A DNA stretch of 64,000 nt from Xiphophorus maculatus (GCF_002775205.1 NC_036455.1:1-64000); one strand, 5' to 3'; positions 42,018-54,264 are shown, numbered from the stretch's first letter. The notes: generated from the letters alone by a model not told the origin. Translations and numbers: made by a program.

Positions 42018-45000
42018 TTAAATTCTATTTTTTAATTTTGTATTCTTAAGATAAATAAACAATGCTTTCCTTAATTTGTGAATATCTGTTATGTTTCCTT
42101 CATTTCCTAATATACCTTTAAGATTCCATTCATGCCCTATATTTCTAACTATTCTCTTTAATTCTTCCCTTTCGATTTCATTTGACTTACAGTTCATCAA
42201 TATGTGTTCTACATTTTCTTTCTCTCCACCTCTCTCACATTTATCATTATTTTTCCTCCCTATTGTATAAAGCATGTCATTTAAGTAGGTATGACCTACT
42301 CTTAATCTACTAACTATTATTTCTTCTCTTCTGTTTCTTTCATTAATGCTTCGAATTCGAACTGACTTTTGTACTTCATATAATCTTCTTCCTTTCTTAT
42401 CTTCATTCCACATTTTTTGCCATTTCTCCATTTCTTTACTTTTAATAAGTGATTTCCCTTCCCCTTTCCCAAAAGGAATTGAAATTGTTATTTCCCCCTC
42501 TAAAGCCCTTTTTGCTGTTTTATCTGCCTTTTCATTGCCTTTTCCTCCTTCATGTGCTGGCACCCAACAAAACCAAACATCAATGCCACCCCTATATAAT
42601 CTAAATAAAATATGATGAATTTCTAATACTAAATCTTTTCTATCGTTTCCTTCTCCCTTAATACTTTCTACTACTGCTTTGGAATCTGTGCACACCACCA
42701 CCCTGTCTGGTCGGACCTCCTCAACCCATTGCAAGCTTAATATAACTGCCACCATTTCTGCTGTAAAAACCGACAAATGATCTGATATTCTTTTAGAAAT
42801 AAATGTTTTAAACTCTGATATATATATTCCTATTCCCACATATCCTTTTAGATTCTTAGATCCATCTGTATAAATTTTGAGATAATTGTTATATGTATTT
42901 CTTCAATAAATATCAGTCTTGATCCCTATTTCATTTAAATTCCAATCATTTTTCATTGTATTAATTTTCAAATCTACATTAACCTCTGGTATTAGCCATG
43001 GAGGAATAACGCTAATTGGATTAAAATGAGCTATTTCCTTGTCCTCTAATCTATACATTTTAATCCATTTCCTAACCATCCATCCAAATCCATTACTTTG
43101 GAACTTCAAATATTCCCAACAATTCTGTAAAATAATTGAATTCACATTATCATCTGTATTACTTTTGATTTTCATCCAATATGCTAAAGCTAATTTAATT
43201 CTCCTCATTTCCAGTGGAGTTTCCCCAGTTTCAATTAAAAGAGCATTAATAGGTGTTGTTTTTACTGCTCCTGTACATATACGTAAAGCCCTACACTGTA
43301 ATCTTTCTATTTTTTGTAATGATGTTTTAGCTGCTGCTCCATATATTATACTGCCATAATCTATTATTGATCTCATGAGAGCCCTGTATATGTTTAATAA
43401 TGACTGTCTATCTGCACCCCAATTATTTCCAGCCACAGCCTTTAATAGATTAATAACTTTTTTACACTTGGTTTCTAAGTTATCTAAATGTGTTTTCCAT
43501 GAATACGAACTATCCAACCATAAACCTAGATATTTATATTCTGTTACTCTTTCTAACGTTTGTCCATATAATGTTATTGTTTCTATATTAATATTTCTCT
43601 TCTTTGTGACAACCATATAACAAGACTTGCTTGCTGCTAATTTAAAACCCCATTCATAAGACCATTTTTCTACTTTACTAATTGCTTTTTTAATATTTCC
43701 TACCACATATTTAATATTTTTCCCCTTCATCCATATGACCCCATCATCTGCATATGGTGCAGATTTTATACATTTATCAGTATCATAGAAAATATCATTG
43801 ATCATAATATTAAATGAAATTGGACTAATTACACTACCTTGAGGTATTCCATTTTCAACATTAAATTCTTTTGAATAATCATTCCCAATTTTTACTCTTA
43901 TTTTTCTATCTAGCAGAAAATTTGCTATCCAATTATACATTCTCCCACCTATTCCCATCTGTTTCATTTTTATAAGTAATCCTTCTTTCCATAGTGAGTC
44001 ATACGCTTTTTCTATATCAAAAAATACTATAATCATTAGTTCCTTCATTTTTAAAGCTTTCTCTATTTCATTACTGACTCTAGTTCAGGGGTGTCAAACT
44101 CCAGTCCTCAAGGGCCGGTGTCCTGCAGTTTTTAGATGTGCCACAGGTACAAAACACTGGAATGAAATGACTTAATTGCCTCCTCCTTGTGTAGATCAGT
44201 TCTCCAGAGCCTTGCTAATGACCTAATTATTCCATTCAGGTGTGGTGCAGCAGAGGCACATCTAAAAGTTGCAGGACAGCGGCCCTCGAGGACTGGAGTT
44301 TGACACCCCTGCTCTAGTTAGAGCATCCATTGTTGATCTTCCTGTTCTGAATCCACATTGATATCCATTAATTAGATTATTCTTCTCAAGAAAGTATCCA
44401 AGTCTATTTACTATTATTTTCTCCATCCATTTACTGAAATGAGAAGTTAGAGCAATTGGTCTGTAATTATTTGGACAGGTAGGATCTTTACCTGGCTTAT
44501 TAAATGGTAATATTATTGCCCTTTTCCAACTATTTGGTATCGATCCTTCTTTCCATATTTTATTAAATAATTTTAATATTAATTTCAGTGTTACTTCCGG
44601 CATCTGTCGGAACATAGCATAACATAATTGATCCTCCCCTGGAGCTGAATATCCTGTCCCTTTCAATACTGTTTTTATTTCTTTCATGGTTATATTCATA
44701 TCTAATGTTGACATATATTTTTGATATTTTTCTAGTGAATTTTTATGATTTCCAATTTTTTGAATCATCTGCCTTCTATGAGTATCTGTCAACTGATCAC
44801 CACTATGAACTGCCGCAAATGTCTCACCTAACAACTCTGCTTTATCTTTATTTAAAACCAATACCTCCTGTCCTCTAACTAATGATGGAATATTAACATT
44901 ATTCTTTTTCCCCTTCATTTTTCTAAACATTAACCAAACATTCTGTAATTTTATTTCTGAACCTATTGATGAACAATAATCTCTCCATGTTTTCTTTTTT

Positions 45001-46013
45001 GCATCCTTTATAGTTTTCCGAGCCTTTGCTATTTTCCTTTTATAATCAATAAGGTTTTCAATTGTTAAATTTTTCTGTAATATTTTAAAAGCTTTATTAC
45101 GATCTTTAATTGTTTTACTACATTCATTATTCCACCAAGGAACTACTTTCTTCTGACTTTTCACTTTTATTTTTGGTATACTATAATTTGCAGGATTTAA
45201 GATATGTTCTGTTATTTGATTTGTACATTCTTCAATATTACCTTTTAATGTTACTACATGACTTGTTTCTTCACATTTTGTTTTAAATTTAAACCAATTA
45301 GCTTTATTAAAGCACCATCTTATTAATGTTAACTCTTCTTGTCTATTTATATTGTCATCAATTATTGTACTTACTGGAAAATGATCACTCCCTATTGTAG
45401 ACTCCCAATTAACATCCCATTCACATGCATTAACAAGACAGTCTGATATTAATGTAATATCCAGACATGAAACTGTATTTTTATGTATATTTACTCTTGT
45501 ACCTTTTCCATTATTAAGGCAAACTAATGACCTTTCATCCATTAATTCTTCCACTATTTCACCATTATGATCTGTCTTCTTGCTACCCCATAGACTATTG
45601 TGAGCATTAAAATCTCCACACCAAACTTCTCTTCTATGTATTTTCCCTATTTCCTTAAATATTTCACTATCAAGATTTTTACACGGATTATAATAATTTA
45701 TAATTTTAATATTTCCATATTTCCTTAAATTAAATATTTCTATATTAACACATTCTAATTTTTTATTTAATGAGTTGTTCTTATAAGCAATTCCTTCCTT
45801 AATTAAGGTGGCACATCCTCCTCCACTACCATTACTTCTATCCTGTCTTTCTATGTTATATCCAGGAATTTTAAAATCTAAATTTGAATTTAACCATGTT
45901 TCTTGTATGCATATTATATCTGGTATTATTTCTAATTCATAAACATACTTTTTAAATTCTTGTCCATTGGCTATTAAACTTCTGGCATTCCATTGAAGAA
46001 TATGAAGAACCAT
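42018..46013 (-). pseudogene. I-group LINE ORF2: APE-RT-RNase H, broken
   Basis: The minus-strand frame starts with ATG at 46013, 8 nt after the ORF1 stop. Endonuclease: LQWNARSL, IQETW, WCGDFNAHNSLWG, SDHFPV. Reverse transcriptase: NNYRPIALTS, GFRTGRSTMDAL, FFDIEKAYDSLW, GIPQGSVISP, APYADDGVIW. RNase H: all four acidic positions are visible (YTDGSK, TAEMVA, CTDSKA, NEKADKTAK). It is followed by a Cys/His tail (RLRVGHTYLND...CERGGEKENVEHILMNC). There are two lesions: the hAT MITE at 44086-44311, which brings a stop, and one TGA at 42903-42905 in the linker before RNase H. All three segments stay in the same frame. Without the insert the frame would have about 1,250 codons. Confidence 0.88.
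44086..44311. mobile_element. hAT MITE inside LINE ORF2
   Basis: A 226-bp element with inverted termini caggggtgtcaaactccagt and complement. It is flanked by perfect 8-bp direct repeats ctctagtt at 44078-44085 and 44312-44319, the hAT hallmark. It has no coding capacity. Confidence 0.93.
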
Positions 46014-46021
46014 CTTGTATC

Positions 46022-47275
46022 CTAATCCTGACCATTTTCTGTTATTTCAGTGGCACTCAAAATGGTATGAATCTGATCTGCTTGAATTTCTTTCATATCT
46101 AGGAACCTCCCTGCTGCTGTTACTATTGCTTTTATTTTATCACTTTTCTTCTTCATTTGAACTGTAACATTAATAATATGACATATAAATGCTATAAAGT
46201 TTTCTTTTTTCACCATCATTGTATTTTCCTCTACTTTACATTTATGCACACATGTATTATGCGTATTTGTTGTTGGCATTAGTATTTGTCTCTGTCCTTC
46301 ATTTTTATTCCGAGAAGTGTAACTTTGATCTGTTTCTCCCAGCCTCATTCCTCTTGTACTATCTTTCTTTACTCTTTTTAATGCTTCTGCATATGAAACT
46401 TTTTCTGTTATCTTGATTTTCTGGGCTTCTTTAGCTTCCCTTTGAACTATACATCCACCATAGGCTGCACTGTGATCACCTCCACAGTTACAGCATTTGA
46501 TTTTAGCATCTTTTTCACACTTTCCAAATTCATGTGGACCTCCACATCTTGCACATCTAATGTTTCCCTTACATTCTTTTGCAATGTGTCCCATTCTTTG
46601 ACAGGTAAAACATCTGAGCGGTTTCGGGATGTACTCTCTAACTTTATAGTTCATGAATCCTAGCTGAATATTTTCTGACATTTTGTTTTCAAACTGTAAT
46701 ATCACAGCCATAGTATCTTTGAGTTCCCCTTCTCTTCTACTTTTAATCCTGATGGCATTTGTTATCTTCCCTCCTTTGATTTCATTCTTCACCTCCTCCA
46801 TTGTCATTTCAAGTGGAACTCCTGAAATTACTCCTCTCAACCTTGCCATATAACCTGGTATATATGATTTAATTCCTTCTCCCATCAGAGTTTTCATTTT
46901 GATTATCTTCTGTTGTTGTGCCTCACTGATAGCTTGAATTATCACTTTTCTGTTGTTCATGATTCTGGCCGTTTTAATTTTCCCTATCTCTTCCTCTATT
47001 GCTTTGGTTATCTTTATCGGATGAATATAACCCCTTTCATGCTGAAATTCTACCACAACTTTGTATTCCACTTCTGATTTACTGTTATCTTGTTCCCGTG
47101 AACTCACTCTTTGATTTATTTTTGTCCTTTTACTGCCTTCCGCTCCTGGCTCACTTTCATCCGACCAACTTCTTGCCCTTTCATGCCTCTTTCTGATTGC
47201 TCTTTTCATTTTTGCTGACCTCGATATCATCCACTCCATTTCCTTTCCACTATTTCCTCCTGATGTAGAAGCCAT
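46022..47275 (-). CDS. I-group LINE ORF1: nucleic-acid-binding protein
   Basis: 417 residues, frame open. A basic N-terminus (KMKRAIRKRHERARSW) is followed by an RRM-like middle and then three CCHC-type zinc knuckles between about residues 220 and 272: CFTCQRMGHIAKEC, CARCGGPHEFGKC and CCNCGGDHSAAYGGC. This is the usual ORF1 layout of I/Jockey-type LINEs, and the protein should coat the element RNA. The stop TAG is followed after 8 nt by the ORF2 ATG. Codon use is AT-rich, unlike the GC-rich Tx1-type and Rex3-like elements next to it. Confidence 0.85.
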   Translation of the reverse strand: MASTSGGNSGKEMEWMISRSAKMKRAIRKRHERARSWSDESEPGAEGSKRTKINQRVSSREQDNSKSEVEYKVVVEFQHERGYIHPIKITKAIEEEIGKIKTARIMNNRKVIIQAISEAQQQKIIKMKTLMGEGIKSYIPGYMARLRGVISGVPLEMTMEEVKNEIKGGKITNAIRIKSRREGELKDTMAVILQFENKMSENIQLGFMNYKVREYIPKPLRCFTCQRMGHIAKECKGNIRCARCGGPHEFGKCEKDAKIKCCNCGGDHSAAYGGCIVQREAKEAQKIKITEKVSYAEALKRVKKDSTRGMRLGETDQSYTSRNKNEGQRQILMPTTNTHNTCVHKCKVEENTMMVKKENFIAFICHIINVTVQMKKKSDKIKAIVTAAGRFLDMKEIQADQIHTILSATEITENGQD

Positions 47276-47392
47276 GCTACTACAGTCAATGCACAGCTTA
47301 TGTGATCCACCAAATCAGCTCCTACCGCCTTCTTTGTTTGTTGTGTTCCGCTCGTCGGCCAACACCCTCCCTCGCTAGCTCCGATCCTTCTT

Positions 47393-47412
47393 TTTCTTCT
47401 TCTTCTTCTTGA
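47393..47412. repeat. TTC tract between the two I-group LINEs
   Basis: Slightly interrupted TTC run; minus-strand (GAA)n tail of the older LINE at 47413, directly next to the 5' end of the younger one. Confidence 0.85.
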
Positions 47413-49150
47413 AATTTATTGGTGGTTGGCAAAAAACGTTGGGTGAGCATTACCGCCACCAATTGGTAAGGAGTGTGGACCACTTGACAAAAAATAAAAC
47501 AAAAAAACAAAACCCTACATCCTATTATGTAACTCACTCTGTTTAAAAAAAATCAAACATAGTCTGATATAATCTGCTTCCCGAGTCCTTTTGCAGTAAA
47601 TCAACAATATCAAATTTCATTTTCATATTACTAAGGTTTCTTATTAACTTGTTTCTCTGCAACAGATAATTCCTGCAACTTAGAATAACATGCTCCAATG
47701 TCTCATCTTCCCCACAGTCACATTTCCCTGCCTGATGTTTCCCTATCAAAAATAGTGATCTATTTAGTCCAGTGTGTCCAATTCTAAGTAGTAGAATAAT
47801 TATCTCTTCTCTCCTGTTTCTTTCTGTTCTTCTCATTTGTCCAATTCTGTTTTGGATTTTATAAAAACCACCTTCCTTTCTTTTCTTCTACCCATAACCT
47901 TTGCCACCTCTCTTTTGTTTTCTGTTTAATTATACCCTTTATTTCTGTTATAGTAAAACTAACATTAAAGTTAATGTACCTGATTGGTACTCTCCTTAGC
48001 CATCCTGTCTGCCATTTCATTCCCCTTAATCCTGTGATGTGCTGGAACCCATACAAAATTTACTGTTGGCCCCATCATGTTGATTCTGTAAAGTGTTTGT
48101 TGTATTTCAATTAATATATCTGGTCTACTTTCTGACAAATGAAGAACTAGAATCTGAGCAAATGATAGATTTTAATGGTCTGACCTCTTCCACCCATTGA
48201 ACTGCTAAAAGCAAAGCTAGCATTTCTCCTGTATACACCGATACTCCATCACTAATCCTTTTCCCTACCTTAATTTGAAACTGTGGCACAATAAATGCTA
48301 TCCCTACCCTATTAGCTGCATCTGTGTATATTTGTATATAGTTATAATATTTATTTAAGTATTCTTGTACTATATATTTATTCATAATGTGATATTTATC
48401 TGTGTTCTTCTTTTCTAATAATGAAAAATCAACTTCAGCATCAGGAAGTATCCAAGGTGGCCCTGCGGGTAATGGAACTGTCTGACATATATCTAACTGA
48501 TTTAAATGGATTTCATTAACTTTAGAGTTTATTATCCAGCCAAAGCTCTTTAACTGTTTATTTTCCTTTTCCCATCCAGGTCTAAGCTCCTCTAATGTTG
48601 GATGATCATTTCTTTGTCCCTGTAAGTTTGACCAGTAATTTAAAGATAATTGATCCTTTCTAACTTTACGAGGCATTCCTCCCATTTCAACCAGTAATGC
48701 TGCTGCTGAAGATGTTTTAAAAGCACCAGTACATATTCTTAAAGCCTGATGTTGAATAATATTTAACCTATGGAGGTTTGTATCTGCTGCTGAGTTATAA
48801 ACTACTACATCCATAATCCAAGATTGACCTAATTAAACCCATATAAATTGCTTTTAATGAATTTTTATCAGCTCCCCACTCTGTTCCAACTAAACACCTC
48901 ATTATATTTAATGCCTTCCTACATATATCGATTTTTTTTAATGTGCTCACCTCATGTCATTCTTTCATCAAACCACATCCCAAGAAATTTAAACTGTTTA
49001 ACTCTTTCCAAATCCTGACCATACCATTTTAAGTTAATTTTTTCATCAACTCTTTTCTTTGTAAAAAACATGATTTTAGTTTTCTCTACATAAAGTTTAA
49101 AACCCCATTTATATGACCATTTTTCTACAACTGAAATTGCTTCCTGAAGC
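47413..49150 (-). mobile_element. Older I-group LINE, 5'-truncated and decayed
   Basis: The minus-strand 3' part of a related element. The terminal block gcattaccgccacc lies near 47450. The RNase H C-terminal region is at 47836-47543 (RNRREEIIILLLRIGHTGLN...CDCGEDETLEHVILSC), the RNase H core and linker at 48814-48056 (IYTDAAN, LLLAVQWVEEVRP), and an RT C-terminal piece at 49200-48952 (VEKWSYKWGFKLYVEKTKIM). At least three frameshifts or stops separate these. It is older than the LINE at 41932. Confidence 0.8.
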
Positions 49151-49380
49151 TTCTGTACAATGAAGTATAAATTCATCAGTGCGACTGAAGATAAACGCAT
49201 GGATGAGCTTCTCTAGGTCTTGTTGAGACATTAATCCTCTAATTCTGGAAATGTTCTTCAGGTGATAGAAGCCCAACTTTGTAACTGTCTTTATGTGGCT
49301 CTGAAGGTTCAGGTCAGAGTCCATCACTACACTCAGATTTCTGGCCTGATCGCTAGTTTTTAGTTGTAATAATTGAAGCT
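49151..49380 (-). mobile_element. L2/Rex1-like LINE RT fragment
   Basis: The minus-strand frame reads MDSDLNLQSHIKTVTKLGFY and HLKNISRIRGLMSQQDLEKL, then IHAFIFSRTD, matching the post-RT region of L2/CR1/Rex1-type ORF2. It joins abruptly to the I-group LINE at about 49155. Confidence 0.65.
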
Positions 49381-50090
49381 ATGCAAGGATTGTTCCTCTT
49401 TAGCTCCAACATATTATACAAAAAATTTAGTTTTGTTGCATTATTCCTGTGTCTTTGCTACTCTTTTATATGTTCCCTGAAAATTATACTTTAACCCCCA
49501 AATTTGAACAAATGTAATTTTATATTAACCTTAACTTTTTATAGGTTTATTTTTGTCTGGTGGTAAAATAACATAATTTGGATTTAGGTACATATTAGCC
49601 AGATCCTGAGAATTGGATTGTCATGTGAGACATTGTTGCTGGTTTGGGGGAGTGTCTGGGGTTTAGGAGTCTCGGGCTCTGTGGCAGAGAGAAAGGGGGA
49701 GGTTGTGAGCAGCGCCTCCACAAGAATGATTGACAGCTTTCGTCAGATCCTCGTCCTGGTCGTGATTGGTTCTGAGGGAGCAGTGTACGTTTGCAGATGA
49801 CAGCAGGGGGAAGGCAAAGAAGTTTTTTTTTTTTTTTTTTTTAAATATTATCTATCTTACATTATACTGTGATAATTTTAAAAAAATATGTAAAGAGCAA
49901 ATTTTCTATATGTTTCATACTGCAGCTTTACCTAGAACGCTGACGCAGCACTAGCTCCATGGTTCCATTTTCTCTTTACACAAATAAACCCTTGTAATTG
50001 TGATCTCTGCGTTTATTTTTCTGTTAACAAAACATTTATACAGGTAAAGAACATTTATTAAAATGATCCTCATACAGAAAGGTGCAGACA
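49381..50090. other. Intergenic; right part is degenerate zinc-finger intron
   Basis: 49381-49980 shows nothing recognisable apart from a poly-T run at about 49826-49842. From about 49985 the sequence matches the intron end next to exon 1 of the zinc-finger units (compare 24300-24447). Confidence 0.45.
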
Positions 50091-50130
50091 TTAAGAATTT
50101 AACCTGCATCCAAACGCTGGTGGTTCCTAC

Positions 50131-50277
50131 CTATTCGGTGTAAGATTATCTGGGGAGTCCGGGAGAAATCCTGATCATCCATCTCTTCCTTGAACTTGAC
50201 AATTTTTTTTTTTAACTCTGTAAATGTTTCTTCAGCAGCAGGGAACCGCTCATGCCTTGAAGCTCAAACAAAGACAT
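50131..50277 (-). pseudogene. Degenerate zinc-finger exon 1 (fourth unit)
   Basis: The donor AG|GTAGG and the end of the exon (PQIILHRI) are kept. The middle still reads AAEETFTELKKKIVKFKEEMDD, but the upstream ATG at 50277 is in a different frame and an in-frame TGA precedes the conserved part. The exon is 147 nt, while the others are 184 or 148 nt (both 3n+1), so its phase is wrong. A run of A on the minus strand near 50200 is a likely slip site. No finger exon follows. It is a broken copy whose upstream flank to about 50345 is still recognisable. Confidence 0.7.
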
Positions 50278-50345
50278 TGTTTTAGAGAAAACACTCGTAC
50301 GTTCCTACATCCCGCTAACATTTTTCACAGTTTCTTGAACAATAC

Positions 50346-52683
50346 ACCAAATATGAATATATAGGATTCTTCCCCATATTAAAAAGTAATAGTAAGAAAT
50401 TTTAATTCTGCACATAATTATCTCTTATCCATCGGCTGTCCCTTTTTGATGCATTATTCTTCTGTAGTTGCCACTGCTTTGTGTAATTATGCTTTAAACT
50501 TCCTATTGAACAAATTGAAGTTTATATCAACATTGACTTTTTATAGCCTTATTTTTATTCGTTTAAAACAATAGAATTTTGATCTGATTTCACTTTGAAC
50601 AGTGAGTATGTGTTTTTATTTCATTTCGTGTACGTAAACTAATTGTTTCTACTCTATTTATAGTCATAAATAAATATCTCAATACTGTACTGTCAATCTG
50701 TAATTAATATGAAGCTGTGAAGTTGTTAAAAAAACATTGTCAACTTTGATGCCTCTTGTCTTGAGGTGTTAAATCTTCAATACTATAAAAAAAAAAACAA
50801 TAATGTTGAGCAAAAACTCATGCTGATTCCACCCCCAAAAATTGCATTAAATAAAAATTTACTCAAAATGGGCCAAGAATTGCACAGTGTAGCTTTAGAC
50901 AGAACTTTGAGAAAGAGCGCACAGGTGCATTGCTGCCATCTACTGGGTTTAAATACAGGGTGATAAATAAACAAACAAATCTTTCTCTCTCAAAAGAATT
51001 TATATACTTTAATTACTCCTGTAATCAAACATATATCCATTTACATACACACAAAAAATATTGTTTCAACTTTAAAAAGTAAAAGTACTCTAAAAAATAG
51101 CTGAGGCAAAAGAGCAGCAGTTTTTCTCAGTTGCTGTGGAGCATTTCTCAGAGCAGAACTGAAATTCTCAAAACTACTTCTTCAACCTCCAAATCACTGC
51201 ACCTCCTGTATACATTAAAAAAAAACATTTTCTCAGTTCTGTGAACACGTTGCAAATGATTGTAAACTATTTCCTGCCTTTTTCTTTATTTTGATCAAAA
51301 TGTATTACATGGGTCTTTGTTGAATTGTCTCCACCTCTACAACATTTAAGTGTAACTTTATGTTATAAGTGTTAGCATGCAAAATGTCATGTGTCAAGTA
51401 TATTTTTGTACAATGAGACTTAATGAGACTTATTTTCTGTCCTGAACTATTAATTTGCTCCCAGGTGAATCCTGACTTTCTTCAACAAAGACAAACGTGT
51501 GAAGCATTAAATTAACCAGTTTTCCTGTTATGAAAAGTTAAATAGCAAGGATAGGAGGTAGGAGACTAAACAAAAATGTAATTTATCTCAGCATGTAATT
51601 CTGCCTTATGTTCCTATTTCTATTATTTTTCTTTGTGTTCTGCTTTCTGTATCACAATGACACGGTCTGGGAACACATTACAGAAAAATCATAAATGTGA
51701 ATCTTGTCCAGTCTCTCGCCACTGGTCTCCTTTAACAGTTTACAACATGACATCAAAACTTTAACCATAGTTTACAGCAGAACATCCCTGCAGAGTACAA
51801 TGTTATATTCACAACATGACTAATCAATTAGACTCGTATCCATACACAACGAAACAATGACTTGACATTCTGGGGCACAGACATATTCATTGACACAAAT
51901 ATTTACTTTTGAGAGATAAACTAAGGATTTTAACTGGCTATTGCTGGCAATCTTAACTGTTTGTACAAATTGTTTTGAGAAATGCACTTCCTGTTTTGTA
52001 AATGTAAACAATGATTCAAGAAAGGCACCAAAGTGACCGAGAAAAACTGGAATACCAAAAAGAAAGGCAACCCCAGTTATTGAAGACAACCACAGATCAT
52101 TTGTACAATCAAAAACAATCAATGAATGTAAGAGTGAATTAGCTTCTAAATAAGTTATTAAAATGTCAAATAAACGACAGAATCAATTTCAATCTCACTT
52201 TAAAAACAAAACTATCACACTTGTGTATCAATTGTATGGGTAACCGCAAACTGCAGATTTTTTACTGGAAATGTCCAAGTCCCACCAAAATCAGATAATT
52301 TTACAACAATCATGTTATTACAACTTCTGGTCTATGAGGTTTATGAACCATCAAATGATCACAGTTGATCTTTTCCACAAACTAGAAAAGTTAGAGTTCT
52401 TTAATCTGTGTGAGTTCCTGAGGGAAGTGTTACTTTCCATATTTAGTTGAAACAATTTCTCCAGTTCATAGACAAGAAATTCCTCCTTTTATTCTGGTTT
52501 TTACCCGAATGATTTTACAGTGAACTTTAACATCATACATGAAAAAATACTGCTCAAATTATGACTAGTTTTCCTTCCTAAATGACGCATTTAGGTAATG
52601 TTTTCTTAAAAAGTTATTACAAGGTAACCAAGTACCTTTTACTCATGTGTGTTTTAAATGACTTGGACTAGAGTAGATTTTAT
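50346..52683 (-). other. ZNF-C 3' flank and intergenic
   Basis: No gene recognised; ORFs at 50766-50974 and 51820-52122 lack domains. 52000-52200 is similar to the 3' flanks of the other units. A minus-strand AATAAA at about 52488-52493, some 190 bp after the ZNF-C stop, is a candidate polyadenylation signal. Confidence 0.4.
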
Positions 52684-54206
52684 TTAACTAAGCACATGGC
52701 TTTTCATGTGCTTAGTTAAAGCATGTCTCCGACTGAAACCTTTTCCACAAGCTGAGCATGAAAAAGGCTTCTCACCTGTGTGAATCGTCATGTGATCAGT
52801 TAAGCTACATTTTTGATTGAAACCTTTTCCACAAGTCAGACACTGAAAAGGCCTCTCGCCTGTGTGAATCAGCATGTGACGAGTTAAAATACCTTTTTGA
52901 CTGAAACATTTTCCGCAGGTCACACATGAAAAAGGCTTTTCACCTGTGTGAATCATCATGTGACTTGTTAAATTCTGTTTCTGAGCAAAACTTTTTCCAC
53001 AGTTCACGCAAATATAAGGCTTCAACACCGAGTGACTCCTCATGTGAAGATTCACAGAATATTGATCAACAAACCGTTTTCCACAGGTCTTACATTGGAA
53101 AGGCTTCTCACCTGTGTGCCTTCTCACGTGAATAATCAAAGAACCTTTTGAAATGAAATGTTTGCCACATGTAATGCATTGGAATTGCTTTTCACCTGTG
53201 TGAGCTTTCATGTGAACAGTTAGATTACTTCTTCTACTGAAACTTCTTCCACACTTGACGCACAGAAATGGCTTTTCGCCTGTATGAACTCTCATGTGAA
53301 CAGTTAGGTCACTATTACAACTGAAACCTTTTCCACAGTTCACGCATAGAAGAGGTTTCTCACCTGTGTGGTCTGACATGTGACGATTTAATTTATCTTT
53401 TCGGCTGAAACGTTTCCGACTTGAGACTGGCCTCTCACATGTCTTTTTAGTCAAGTCACTACTTTGAGGAAGGTTTTCATGACCTTTTTGCTTTGAACTG
53501 TCACCATGCTGTCTGGCTTTCTGGTGCCTCTTATGTTTCTTCTCTTCATCTCTTTTCGCTCCAAAGTTGTTATCATTGCTTCTTTCCTGATTTTGGTTCT
53601 CAGCTTCAGCAGCTTCCTGAAAGATGACTTGAGTCCTGTTTGGTTCTGGTTCAGTTTGATATGTTTGCTCATAATAAGCATCAGCCTCCTGTTTCAGTGC
53701 AAGCTGTTCTTCGCCCTGACTGTAGTAAACTTCGTCCTCTTCCACTTTTATCTGCAAATAATCTAACTCCTCCTGCTCTTCTTTTATTTGCTGACATTCT
53801 GTCTTTTCATCTTCTTGCTTCACCTGCAGAGGCTCCAACTCCTCCTGGTCCGGAGTGAAGCTCCTCTCCTGTTTACATGGCTCCTCCTTAATAAGGTTAT
53901 GCTCCAGGAGGTCTGGACAATAAAACCGATAAAAATAGGAATTGTTAACTTTATCGAAGAAATCGTTTAAGACAGAAATCAACATATACGCACACCTGAA
54001 AACTCAGGAGTGTAAACAGATCATTTGATATATTCATCCAAACGCTGGCGTTTCGTACCTTTTCGGTTTAAAACTATCTGGGATGTCCGGGTAAAATCCA
54101 TCTCTTCCTCGGACTTGATAACAATTTCTTTAAACTCTGTGACCGTTTCTTCAGTCTGAGCTAATTGATCGCTGATAAGCTCTCGCTGAAGCTGCACTGA
54201 AGACAT
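52684..54206 (-). CDS. ZNF-C: C2H2 zinc-finger protein, compact gene
   Basis: Exon 1 is 54206-54059 (MSSVQLQRELISDQ..., 49 codons plus one base, donor AG|GTACG). Exon 2 is 53912-52684 (acceptor TTGTCCAG). The intron is only 146 bp. They join to 458 residues. The leader core EETVTEFKEIVIKSEEEMD and the acidic linker (EELEPLQVKQEDEKTE, KVEEDEVYYSQGEEQ) match ZNF-A and ZNF-B but are diverged, and a basic spacer (KRDEEKKHKRHQKARQHG) comes before the fingers. Eight canonical C2H2 fingers follow one degenerate first finger that lacks the normal Cys pair (CERPVSSRKRFSRKDKLNRH). The divergent fingers suggest an older, more stable gene than A and B. It is head to head with rnmt. Confidence 0.9.
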
Positions 54207-54264
54207 TTTTCTTTACAGATGCCACTCACATTCGACAAAACAAACCATCCGTCTTCCGCCTTGT

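Larger units (their letters stand above)
41932..47392 (-). mobile_element. I-group LINE (Nimb/I-like), near full length
   Basis: A 5.46-kb minus-strand element: 5' UTR of about 117 nt, ORF1 (47275-46022), ORF2 (46013-42018, interrupted), and a short 3' UTR ending in a (GAA)n tail. An RNase H domain after the reverse transcriptase and three CCHC knuckles in ORF1 place it in the I group; Nimb-like is the likely fish family, from memory. A 226-bp hAT MITE is inserted in ORF2. It begins directly at another TTC tract (47393-47412). Confidence 0.85.
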
